Assembly (NCBI GenBank): GCA_001969505.1
Contig: LSSK01000296.1
Span: 1 to 32,443, forward strand
DNA from: Zancudomyces culisetae
Taxonomy: Eukaryota > Kickxellomycota > Harpellomycetes > Harpellales > Legeriomycetaceae
Direction: 5' to 3'
Length of the DNA: 32,443 bases
A model generated the notes under the pieces. That model was not told where the DNA came from. It made no database searches and saw only the letters and a program-made list of their open reading frames with translations. Below, piece by piece: positions 19,296-29,326 of the stretch (positions within the stretch are counted from its first letter, which is position 1; each line of letters begins with the position of its first letter). The translations under genes and the position numbers were made by a program.

Positions 19296-22200
19296 CTACC
19301 CTTTGACACTATGAAAATCGGAAATGCGGACAAGTATTGATGGGCTGGCGAAAGTCCGGTTCATAGGGCGTAGATGGTTGGAAAGGTTTTGAGTTGGTGT
19401 CAAATCTAGAAATCTGTACCCATGTTTCAAGTCGTTTAGGGACAGATAAAAATTTGCGATTTCGACGCCTTGGGAAGCTGAAAAAGTTGCAACAGGTGGT
19501 GATCTAGCATTTTGGCCAGAACAAATTGGATGTCGATTTTCAGTAAAAGAGATGAATCTGGGTTTTCTACTTCTAGATTTTACAGCATCGGATAAAGATG
19601 GCGGTCTGCGCGGGTGACCCTGATGAAGATACAACGAAAATTTCACGACTGTCAAGGTGGGGTCGTAGTGATGCAGCACTACTTTCTCATGCTGAAAAAA
19701 GGTATATGAGTAGCCAGTGACAATTGGACTGGGTTTAGTTCGGTACGTTATATCGGGATTTACAGAATCGGTAGAGGTGAAGGAAAGTAGTTTTAAGGGG
19801 TTTTTTTTTGATATTTTACCAAATTTTGTCGGATGTGATTTGGACAATTTGCGTATTGCGTGATTAAGCCTTTCGCGGTTGTACATGGTATAACCAGCAA
19901 CAGAAGTGTTGTAGGATTCAGTGGAATAAAAATTCTCATTGTTTTCACGCGTTTCGTCTTCTCGGCTGCGCTGCGGCCTTGTTAACAACTTTTTAGCACC
20001 ATTCCGTAAAAAATCTAGATAAATTGCACGCTTTGAGTGCGTGGTGATGTGTTTGCTAAATCCTGAAAGAAGATCTTTGCTCGAATTCCTATTACCATAT
20101 TTCCTGACTAGTGCGGCTAGTTTAAATGGATCTGAAACCAATTGTGGAGGGTGGGTATTCGCATATTCCACATTTATACCGCATGCTAAACCATCACTAA
20201 AAAAGCTAGAAAAATCAAAATCTCCCATCTCAGCCGAAAGAAATTCAATAGATACATACTTGTCAGAATTGTCCGTAACTTCTCGTTCTTCAAATGTAGA
20301 TCCATTAGTAGCTTGCTCTTTCAAAGCACTTGAAAATGAAGTTCTGTGGTGTATAAAAGTCGTTGATCCAGAAAAACATTCTTTTTTGGGTGATACAGTG
20401 GCATTTTTCTCGGATATACGAGTAGTCTCACGCAGTGTTTGTGGCTTCAAGACATAACCTGTACCTAGAGATTGTCTGAAAAACGCATCATGTATCATCA
20501 TAAACCGGTCGTTTGTTTGAAAATTAAGCGCCACCATCTGGACCCCCACACCCCAGAACTGCATAGGATCGTAGTTAACTGACGTAATTTTTGAAAATGC
20601 AGGATACACTCTAGTGAAGATAGACTTGTTCGTTTCTATAAAGTGCTTGGTGCATGACTTGCACAGATCTTCGGCCATGTACTCTGAAAGTGATACTATG
20701 GCTCCAGATTCAATCATGCTGTTGGTGATCCCGGTCAACGTTGTCCCTTTTAGGTAAACAGCCAAATCAGATAACTCTTTCGCTATTTTTCCACATACTG
20801 CTGATTTCTGTTGAGGACCCAAAGGTGGGTTTTTATGTCGTTGGAATACAATAGGTGACTCTGTACCTCCATTAATCACTTTGCTTTTAACTAAAATTTT
20901 GTATCTCAAATCGTTTGGTGACGGCATCCCTTCTATAAAGTCCATCCTCTTATCAGCCAGACTAGAGCCCAGTACAGTCCTGAGAATCATTGCAATTTTC
21001 TGCTGTGTTATTACAGAACACCTCAGCTCAAGTGATAGAATTAGTGGGGAAGATGTGCTCACAAAAGCATACTTCTTTATCGTTCTGATGACTTCTACAA
21101 ACGATATTTTGCCGGTCAACGCTTTTCCATGGCATATGACAGGTTCTCCCAGCACACCGTCCCAACAATCAAGTTCTACGCATCTACAACCGCGTAGCAG
21201 CGCTCTAACGTATCCCTCTACGGACGATACGCCAAGTAGTTGGTCTCCAAGCAGATATGTATTATGGCTACTCGAAATATAATAGTCATTTAGCGGAAAA
21301 TCCAAGTTTGCTGATTCTTTATTTGAATAGTTCAGAACAGAGTTGAAATGCGATTTTAAGTAGCACACAAGTTCATATCCAGTCATGTTTCTATTATTTT
21401 CTGTATAGATAGAGTAGATTCTGTGGATTGATTCCATATCGACATCCTCATTTTGGATCTTGAGAATAAAATTGGCAAAAGTATTCAAGTCCAATCCACC
21501 AAGCGAAGTACTATGAATAAGAGAGTTTGTAGATTGCGTTGCATTGGTTTCAAAAAAAATCCTACTTTTCCTTAATAGCTCGGGATACATATCTGCTCCC
21601 CCAAAAACCTTCGAGTAAACCAAATTATACCTACTCACCAGAGACTCCAATTTAACAACGGAAACTTCTCTAACTCGCTCTAATTTTTTGAATCTTTTTA
21701 ACAATTTATCTGCATTGTTAAGTTTCATTGAGTTTTTGAGCGATACCCGCTCCAAGTAAGCGATCTCAAACGAAGACATCGAGGAAAACGATCGAAAGCT
21801 TTTACTTCTGACTTTGTTGTCGTATCTTTGTCTATATTCCCGAATCATCTCATATATCAGTTGATCCTTCATACTGTTCACTGGCTTGTTAAGTCGTACA
21901 ATTGATCTAAGTAGCAAAAATAGCTCCAAATAGTCCTTGAAATTCGTGGCTGAAACGCACAGCGACTTGTTCACATAATTCTCCAAGTACAGTATAACAA
22001 TGCGATACTGCAAGATCAGTTCGGGTGGTGCTCCCGAATCCGCATTGTTGTTTAAAGCATTTTGACCGAAACGAACCTCTTGAATTCCTTCAAAGTTAAC
22101 TAATATTAAGCAAAATTCCATTTTAAACCACAGTTACATATATTCCAACGATGAAAAAAATAATAATAATAAACAAAAGCAATTTGTTACCTCTACCCTT

Positions 22201-22425
22201 GTGGATCTTTTTTCTGGAATCCCAGACTATTCTTTGCTGTAGAAAATCTATTTTAAAATTCCTATAGTGGTATTTTCTAGTGGTCGCTTTTAACAGGACA
22301 AATTTTTTGGAAAAGATTTCACACAAAAATCTCGAGCCCCATACCCTTTCTGTTCGTGCTACGGCCAGATATTTGTCGTAGTTACAATCGCAGATCCTTT
22401 TAACACCATCGGTAGTATAAACCAT
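19296..22425 (-). CDS. PLC1: Phosphoinositide-specific phospholipase C, two exons
   Basis: Exon 1 is 22425-22191 and exon 2 is 22099-19296, total 1,012 residues. An alternative donor six bases earlier (exon end 22197) also keeps phase. Exon 1 and the start of exon 2 form a PH domain (NFKIDFLQQRIVWDSRKK, then FEGIQEVRFGQ). EF-hand-like helices follow, then the X box at about 348-486 with SSSHNTYL (His357), CRCVELDCWDG (Glu387, Asp389), PVICHGKALTG (His402) and LSLELRC (Glu436). The Y box at about 517-636 has FTRVYPAFSKITSVNY, WGVGVQMVALNFQT and LGTGYVLKP. The enzyme cuts PIP2 to IP3 and diacylglycerol at the membrane. Catalytic histidines and calcium ligands are present, but the Y-box Arg of YPxGxRxDSSNY is Lys and DSS reads TSV. 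The C2 region (640-1012) is swollen to about 370 residues by Ser/Lys-rich inserts; its last strands (IANFYLSLNDLKHGYRFLDL) are recognisable. Confidence 0.93.
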
Positions 22426-23382
22426 TTGAAAATAATTGCCCTTTATTGAGGATGTTTTTCAAGCATATTTTGCCAAGGAAACCTCGAAAATATCTGTTTA
22501 AATAGCAATTCGCTGAGAATCTTGAAAAGAAACTATCGATTTTCTAACCACATCCATTTGGATTTAAAGGGTAGTTGGTATTTCTAAAGAGAACAACATA
22601 AAAGGCAATGGAAATGGAAAAATAAAAATAATACAAAAATCTTGCGACGTCGTCGCAATCAAGCCAATGCTTCTTTATTTTTCCGGTTGGTATTTTGGCA
22701 CTATTTTGTTTTTTCTACTACAAAAAGTGGCTCTTTTTTTAAAACGGCTTGACTTTATACTTGAATGATCCCCAAAAACAAAACCTTATTTTAGAAATAG
22801 CCAATGGTTGCAAGGATATTAGAAAAGTTCTAAAAAAATGTAGTCCAAACAAACAGACAAGCAAGCATCCATTTTCTGGCCAAGAGTTGCTTAGAAATAG
22901 TTGTAACATATAATAAAAAAACACATTACTAGTGCATTTTTCCGTGGAAATGATACAGCTCTAGTATAACACCGAATTGCAATATGGACTGCGTAACACA
23001 AAAACGAGCGATAGTGACACGCATACTGTCTTATCTTGTCTTTGTATTGGGTGTATTGTTTGCATGCTGGGTAGGAATGTGATTGATTGGGATGATGGCA
23101 ACTGACTATTGTTTTCATTGGCAAATTTGTGGTCTATAAACGACTTTAGAACAGTATTTTATACTTCCTCAAGAAACCTCAATGATTATAGTTACTACTG
23201 TTACACCAACTTTTATTGCGCCATTTTTTTCGATGCTCCATGCTGAACGCAGAGAGTATATATTTGGATCTAGAGATGTTGCTGTTGCTTTGGAGGTACT
23301 TTTTGAGTAGTTTTTCAAAGTAGCTGATGAAACCTCGCTAGTATCTACTCAAGCTTAACAAACTTTCATTTGGATTTCCTTC

Positions 23383-23589
23383 TCAAAATGATGCCCCTTT
23401 TCCATTGGATGGTTTCCAGAAACTGGTTTGATCAACAAAAAGTAGCATTCGGATGTTAAGGTTATACTTGTTTGCCCAGTGTAGTTTAATTATATGCTGC
23501 TTATCAACAAAAATCGTCTTTATAAAGAAAATGTCTTCACTCTGGGGATCAGGTATTAATGCGTTAAAATATCCACATCCACTCACTCT
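23383..23589 (-). other. Exon-like open frame, no gene model
   Basis: A 68-residue frame without an ATG follows a TAG that could serve as an acceptor (GTGTAG before 23589). It reads with protein-like composition: GCGYFNALIPDPQSEDIFFI, then KTIFVDKQHIIKLHWANKYN and a Phe/Trp-containing end. It could be the last exon of an unplaced gene or a relic. No upstream exon was found. Confidence 0.2.
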
Positions 23590-23620
23590 ACACTTTATGA
23601 AAACAAAATTGTATAGACCG

Positions 23621-23637
23621 CAGGTACTTTGTACCTG
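23621..23637. repeat. Perfect hairpin, 7-bp stem, TTT loop
   Basis: CAGGTAC at 23621-23627 pairs with GTACCTG at 23631-23637. The palindrome is GC-richer than its surroundings. Confidence 0.6.
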
Positions 23638-23862
23638 TCAACACCGTTTAGACCATCAAATATTTATTTATATCCTCTTCACTTTTCTGAAACACTGCCT
23701 AGTCCCATACTATTCTATCATTATTACTTCAATATACTATAGCATATAATTACAATTTTGATAACAGTGTTTTTCAAAATTAGCAATTGCAGCTCAGATA
23801 TCCCGTTGTGTTGAAACCCAGGAGCTATCAAGCAACAAAATAGTAGTAAAAAAGTGAAAAGG

Positions 23863-24330
23863 ATGGGAGCCAGAATATCAATAATAAATTCAATTACAAT
23901 TGCTTTTATATACAGCATCCTGATTGTGTTTGGATTTAAATGTGGTGATAACAGTTACTCCTGGGCTTACTGTAGCAGTGAGAAGCACAATAGCCATATA
24001 ACTAACTCTGTTTTTGTTGAAAAGGTAAACAAAAACTTCAAACGGATTCCAGAGGATGCTATTGAGAAATGGATGATACTATACATGCGTATATACTTGA
24101 AATATTCTACAGGAGTTAATTCTGAATTCACACTGGATGATGTGTGGAATTCACGAAATAACTGGGTTTTTATGGTAACCGCATTTAGCAAACAAAAATA
24201 CGAAACAATAGCCGTATTTGAATCCTGTATCAAACAGGTACTGGATTTGATGAATAAGAACGAGGCCCTCCAGGCAACCATAAATAATGATCATGGCTCA
24301 ATTGCACTCAAGGCTATTCCGCTGTACTAG
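23863..24330 (+). CDS. Small secreted or membrane-anchored orphan, 155 aa
   Basis: The frame is open from a GTG at 23854, but the first ATG, at 23863, gives a better start directly before a hydrophobic stretch (ISIINSITIAFIYSILIVFG) that looks like a signal peptide or single anchor. The mature part has Cys27 and Cys37 close together (KCGDNSYSWAYC), one more Cys in the second half (VFESCIKQVLDL) and helical segments such as PEDAIEKWMILYMRIYLKY. There is no intron. It does not resemble the paired secreted proteins next to it. Its position 0.4 kb from one of them makes a shared secreted-protein locus plausible, but I do not recognise the family. Confidence 0.6.
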   Translation: MGARISIINSITIAFIYSILIVFGFKCGDNSYSWAYCSSEKHNSHITNSVFVEKVNKNFKRIPEDAIEKWMILYMRIYLKYSTGVNSEFTLDDVWNSRNNWVFMVTAFSKQKYETIAVFESCIKQVLDLMNKNEALQATINNDHGSIALKAIPLY

Positions 24331-24727
24331 AGAATAGTTACACCCTGTACCATGGAAGTAACATGAGTTTTTGGCACTTAATTTTCTGTAAAACCTAGAC
24401 AGAACATAATTGAGTAGTGTTTCTACACTTCACAATACACATTAGCTGTTTTAAATAACCTCAAACTATTTTTTAAAATTTTTATTCTGGTATTCCTAAG
24501 CTTTGGAATTATCTTTTGAGTTTGTTTTTTCCTTATATCATACAAGAAAAGATATTTGATTCATTACAAAGAAACAAGCATGCTAACCATAAATATGGTT
24601 TAGAAACATCTCAAAGATTTTAGTGAATAGTATGCTAGTTCAAAATTTGAGGTACAAATATTAGTACAACACAGTACACTCAGTGTTATTATTGACCTAC
24701 CGACCACAATTAAAATAGCAAATAAAG
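24331..24727. other. Spacer between convergent secreted-protein genes
   Basis: About 400 AT-rich bases separate the stops of the plus-strand orphan and the minus-strand secreted paralogue. I see no gene or notable structure. Confidence 0.6.
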
Positions 24728-25309
24728 TCAATTGGGCTGCCTCAGTCTTATCGGTGCAAACAAAGCAGATGCACAATTATTTTGGAATGGTTTATCTATT
24801 CTTCCGTACATATCAACTCGAACAAAGGAGTCATTGGATTCTAGCCTACCTCTTTCAAAGCATAAAACGGTTCTTATAAAAAACTGCTCATTGGATACCG
24901 GTGTGTTTGGATAGTAAACCTTGTTCATAACAGGATAAATGGGGTACATGCACTTGTACCACTCATTGGAGTTGTTTGGTCTTGCCTGCGTGATTTTCCA
25001 AGCCTCACCTTCGATAAATATATTTTGGCCGTTAGTACAAACCTCTTTTATAACTATGGTTTGCTTATTTGTGTCATCAACCTCACTATCATTTGAAAAT
25101 CGAATTTTGATGTAACCCAGTATACCAGTATCACGATTAAAGGGTCTCAGTGTATAGAGTGATCTAGTAATAGCGTATGTACTATTGAAATGCAAACTTT
25201 CGCTATTTGTGAGCACTCGTTTGGCTAGTTCGTAAATTTCATCGACAGCCTTGGTGGTAGTAACGAAATAAAGAAGTATCAAACAGCATAATCTTAATTC
25301 TGGCAACAT
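24728..25309 (-). CDS. Secreted protein, paralogue A of a new four-Cys family
   Basis: Single-exon gene of 193 residues with a signal peptide (MLPELRLCCLILLYFVTTTK, cleavage likely after KA at 21). The mature protein shares a clear framework with the gene at 26910-27506. Shared blocks are VDEIYELA, FNRDTGILGYIKIRF, a VCTNG block, YKCMYPIYPV, a TVLC block and NNCASALFAPIR. Four cysteines (VC, YxC, LC, NC) are shared and would allow two disulfides. Several NxS/NxT sites (NST, NDS) suggest N-glycosylation. There is no membrane segment after the signal and no GPI signal. The two genes face away from each other across 1.6 kb, as expected from an inverted duplication. I do not recognise the family; a secreted role such as effector, binding protein or inhibitor is open. 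Confidence 0.8.
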   Translation of the reverse strand: MLPELRLCCLILLYFVTTTKAVDEIYELAKRVLTNSESLHFNSTYAITRSLYTLRPFNRDTGILGYIKIRFSNDSEVDDTNKQTIVIKEVCTNGQNIFIEGEAWKITQARPNNSNEWYKCMYPIYPVMNKVYYPNTPVSNEQFFIRTVLCFERGRLESNDSFVRVDMYGRIDKPFQNNCASALFAPIRLRQPN

Positions 25310-26909
25310 TTACTTTCGTTATCACAAATTTGTATGTGTATGTGTATATGTATATATGTATGTGGTTGTATATTTAAATATTGAGTTTAGATATTAAAAT
25401 AGATATCTGCTAAAGTTTTATTAAAATATGCATCCGCAAAATACAAACGGTCCTGATATATATCGCTAAAAAATAAAGCTACATTTTTAAATTATATCAA
25501 TAGTTTGTTGGATAATGAATAGAAATGTTGGTACGAACACTCATCCGAGTCTTGGGTTGAAAGTCATCAAACTGGTACAATATCATATTTTAAATGGGAC
25601 CCATTATTCCATCTCAAACACCCAGGAAACCCGCGTATTTTTTTTTACCATTGTCACTGATTGTGAAGAAATCGTACTTTATTGATGATAGATCAAGTTT
25701 TACTGAGTTTGGTTGGTATTCAGCCGTAATTACCCATATTATTAGCGTACAAATTCAGTAATGTGGCAAATAATGTGACCTTCTGTTTACTTGAACAAAA
25801 AGGCGCACATTATTTTTATAAGCGATAATATCCAGAGAATATCGACAAACATATGTATAACTTTTAGTATAATGTAATATGAGTTTAGAGATACTATAGG
25901 GTTTGCCTTTGAAATCAGTATTTTGATTCTACCAATTCACGACTTTATTTGTCTATATCTTTGTCTTATTACTTTCCTGCCATTTTCTGCAATATTTCTG
26001 TAGATACTTCCGGTTTTCAAGATGCTTAATTAAAAAGACATCTTGATATTGAATTGCAAGGACATGAACCAGGAAATTAATAAACTAATGAACTAATAAA
26101 CCAATAAACCAACAGATGAAATGAACCAGTAAAATGGAGAATAAATGATAACATTATTTTAACCTTTTTGGTCCTGTTTCCTTAGCTTTAGAGTGTGCTA
26201 GTACCATTGGCGAGTAAAGCTTAACTCAAGTTTAATTTTATCCAAATGAGCTCTTTACGGAAATGCCCGCTTATCTACAAGAGTTAAAACCAAGAAACTT
26301 AAAAAAACAAAACTATGTCTTGCTGCTGTTCTTAATAAAAACAGTTACAAAATAGTGGAGGGGAGAGAGTGAGAGGGTAGGGTTGGGTAGAAATATGAAA
26401 GCAAGTTATATTAAGGTTGCAGCTAATAAACATAGTAAAACTGTATATTAAAGGAATATACATGTGCGAATTACAAGCACGTATCCAGTGAACAATATGC
26501 AATAATCATACCATTTTAAATGTACATATATAATGATGTCATAATACTTTGTAAAACAGGCAACAAAAACAAGGATGTTCCTTATATACTGCACTTTAAG
26601 CAGGGTAAACTTGTGAATATTAAAAATAACAAGTATGCTGGTCAATAAATATCATTAATACATCAGGGGGTGAGCAGAAACAAGTGGTATAAAATATTTT
26701 TTTTCAAAGTAAAGCGCAAAAGAATAAATACAGAAGCAACCGACCATATTCTGACTAACAACCAATATACTCTTGAACATACATATATATACATTGTATA
26801 TAATCCTATGTGGTAGAAACTTCTTAGAAGCAAAAAAAAACTATAAACATACAACCAACAGCAGAAGTGAATAAAGGGTACTATTTGGGATTGAGTGGGA
26901 AAAAGAATA
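25310..26909. other. 1.6 kb spacer between the divergent secreted paralogues
   Basis: This region should hold promoters for both paralogues. A TG/TA-rich microsatellite (25331-25365) lies next to the start of paralogue A. An AATAAACC-type repeat (26080-26115) and a G-rich stretch (26360-26387) are also present. The minus-strand frame at 26663-26983 overlaps paralogue B and is low in information. I see no further gene. Confidence 0.55.
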
Positions 26910-27506
26910 ATGAACGGGATTCTTACAGCAGTGGTTTTGTTTGCATCGGCAATATTGAAAGTCAACGCGGTTGTTGATGACATTTTTGAGCTAGCAAGCA
27001 GTAGAAAGATTTCATATGATTATCGTAGTTACAACAGCCAAAATCTATTGCTGAAGGCAATAGAACAACTTACTCCCTTTCATCGAGATACTGGGATATT
27101 GGGATACGCAAAGATCAAATATGAAGACGAGATCTCAGTAACTCCAGAATTCTCCCCTATATTTGGAATAAAAAGGGTATGTACTGATGGCGTTGTTCAA
27201 GTGATTGACAGTATATTGTGGGATTTCACCACTCAAAAGAAATATCAAGGAATACCTAGATATACCTGCGAGTTTCCAATATTTGAAGTTGAGAACCACG
27301 AAAACAATGGATACCCAGTTGTAAATGAATCAAACTATATCCAAATAGAGCTTTGTATAACACGCACCGGATACTACATCAACTTTGCCTTGCGATCTTT
27401 TGGGAAGCAGACTGATAGAACCAAGCCGGTTTTGCCTAACTGTGCTTACTCACTATTCGCTCCAGTGCGGGAAGTTAAAAGGGATGGTCCCGATGTTATT
27501 TCATAA
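26910..27506 (+). CDS. Secreted protein, paralogue B of a new four-Cys family
   Basis: The ATG at 26910 (inside a frame opening with GTG at 26895) gives 198 residues with a textbook signal peptide, MNGILTAVVLFASAILKVNA. The mature protein matches paralogue A in order: VVDDIFELA, FHRDTGILGYAKIKYED, a VCTDG block, YTCEFPIFEV, an ELCITR block, then KPVLPNCAYSLFAPVRE. The four framework cysteines are kept. Between blocks the two proteins differ widely, including the segment around the conserved Trp (EAWKIT in A, ILWDFT in B). This suggests an old duplication or fast change of exposed surfaces. There is no intron. The function is unknown and I cannot link it to a named family. Confidence 0.8.
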   Translation: MNGILTAVVLFASAILKVNAVVDDIFELASSRKISYDYRSYNSQNLLLKAIEQLTPFHRDTGILGYAKIKYEDEISVTPEFSPIFGIKRVCTDGVVQVIDSILWDFTTQKKYQGIPRYTCEFPIFEVENHENNGYPVVNESNYIQIELCITRTGYYINFALRSFGKQTDRTKPVLPNCAYSLFAPVREVKRDGPDVIS

Positions 27507-27743
27507 GATTGTTCATAACTAACATTTTATTCCTTTTTTATTATTATTTACTCATTCCGTAGTGTTTCGAGTGAGAATGTGATGAAAAATAAAGATTCTG
27601 GTAAAGCACAAGTATGATCAAGCTGCAGTATAAAATTTTTCAAGCTGTAATACAAATTCAAATCAAGTAAAAAAAACTAAAAAAACTAAAAAAAATAAAA
27701 GACCACCAACAAACAAGTGAGAAAATAGAAGATAAGTAGGAAT

Positions 27744-29326
27744 CTAAAAACGACGTTTGGACCATTTGGCTTCTACTTGTTCGGAAGTTGCGTTAAACCC
27801 ATCCACAATTTTTTTATACAGAAATCTAAGAGAAGTACCCAACACAACAATTTTTAAGAGGTAGTCGCCTAACTCTGACTTCAAGTCGTCATTAGTTATC
27901 GGAGAAAGGGTGAATCTTCCAAATGCAAAGTTTAGTATATAAAGTGGAGATATTTGAAAAGCCGAAGAGCAGTCTGCATCCAAATCGGTTTGCGGTAGTG
28001 TGGTGGGGGCCAGTTCGAGCATATTTTTTTGTGCATCGGAAACTCGTATAACTCCTTTAACTCTATAGACATCTTCACATGGAAGAGAGCTTAGGAGATT
28101 TATAAGGTACGAGTATTCATATCCAATCATTTTGGAAATATCGTCTACATACTTTGTTCCATTTTTCTCATTTTCACCAGTAGGTGGCTGCTCAACAGCA
28201 GTTTCAGAAAGAAAAGATGGATTGGGGAGCTTTATTTTGATCTGTATTATATCGACCTCGTTTTCACTATGGCCGTCATCGTGAGCGTGGTCGTGGGTAT
28301 GATTGGTCGAATCACTGTTAGCGTGAATTGAATTGCTGAACCCGTCTTTATCCTCCAACCTGAAAAGCTCAGTATCAATGCCAAACACAACATCTGGGGA
28401 AACGTTAATCCCGGTGACACCTGATGTGTTTGTGTATGCGGGGTCTTCTCTGTTTATATACAGTTTTATCGTATCCGTGTTCAGCTCATTTACTCTGTCC
28501 AGAACCAAATCCATTTGCCGTTCGTTAACCAATTCTATTTTGTTCATCAGAATCATATCGGTGTATTGTGCTTGGAGCCGGGCGGTATATGATGTGTCCT
28601 CGTATCCCATGAAGTTTGCACAGTCTATTACAGTCAGAATGGAGTCTAAATGGAACCCATCTTCCTTCATTTGCCGAATTTGCCATGCAATGGGTGCTAA
28701 AAAAAATACAAGAATAGTTTGATTATTAAATGATTTTAAAGATACACGGAAATATCAAAAGGCCCGTTCTATGCTAACATTGCGTGTGTTTAGTCGACAG
28801 ATAATGATTAAAAAAGTGAGTAAGTGAGTAATAGGGTAATAGGAAGGGATAATTACCTGGAAAAGCAGAGCCACTGGTTTCAACAATAATTCTATCTGGG
28901 TTATACTTGGTCTTGATTTCTATAAGGGCATTTTTCATCTGACCAACCAAAACGCAGCACAAACAACCATTGATCATTTCTTTTACTTGGAGATTAGATT
29001 CTCTAGCAATAGCACTATCAGTTTCAGCATCACCAAATTCGTTCTTCAACAATACTACACACACACACAGTATGTATAAATATATTATTTGAATAATGAG
29101 AAATGTATGTATTGTGATAAAAGGGTAGAATTTATGAATAATAAGAGGTAGGAAAGTATAAATGAAACAATAACTTACCAATGTTGTATTTGGGATCGAC
29201 CTTTTTGAGCAAATTCATAATGACAGTAGTTTTTCCTGAACCCAAAAAGCCAGTGAAGACGGTGACGGGAACAGAGCCGACATCTGTGACTTCTTTGTAT
29301 TTGATATTTCCGGGATTGGGATTCAT
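27744..29326 (-). CDS. CobW/COG0523-type GTPase, putative metallochaperone, three exons
   Basis: Minus-strand exons are 29326-29179, 29054-28857 and 28696-27744, joined in phase 1 at both introns (124 and 160 nt), giving 432 residues. Motifs are Walker A GFLGSGKTT (26-34), NEFGDAETD (54-62), the metal-binding INGCLCC (77-83), VETSG (107-111), VIDCANFMGYEDTSYTAR and MNKIELV in place of NKxD. A His-rich loop (NHTHDHAHDDGHSE, 247-260) precedes the C-terminal domain. CobW GTPases deliver zinc or other metals using GTP. The CPELVP motif that Zng1 proteins use to bind methionine aminopeptidase is not seen near the N-terminus, so I assign it to a different fungal CobW branch and give no symbol. The first intron ends in a GT-repeat tract right before its AG. 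Confidence 0.92.

Larger units (their letters stand above)
22426..23862. other. 1.4 kb spacer with exon-like fragments
   Basis: This spacer between divergent genes holds the promoter of the PLC gene and of the small secreted-protein gene. Two fragments look somewhat protein-like: a plus-strand ATG frame of 42 codons at 23182-23310, and a minus-strand frame at 23383-23589 described separately. A perfect 7-bp hairpin lies at 23621-23637. No complete gene could be assembled. Confidence 0.45.

Noticed and set aside
26663-26983. 106-residue minus-strand hydrophobic frame
   Set aside because: It overlaps the start of secreted paralogue B in antisense and has no gene-like features.
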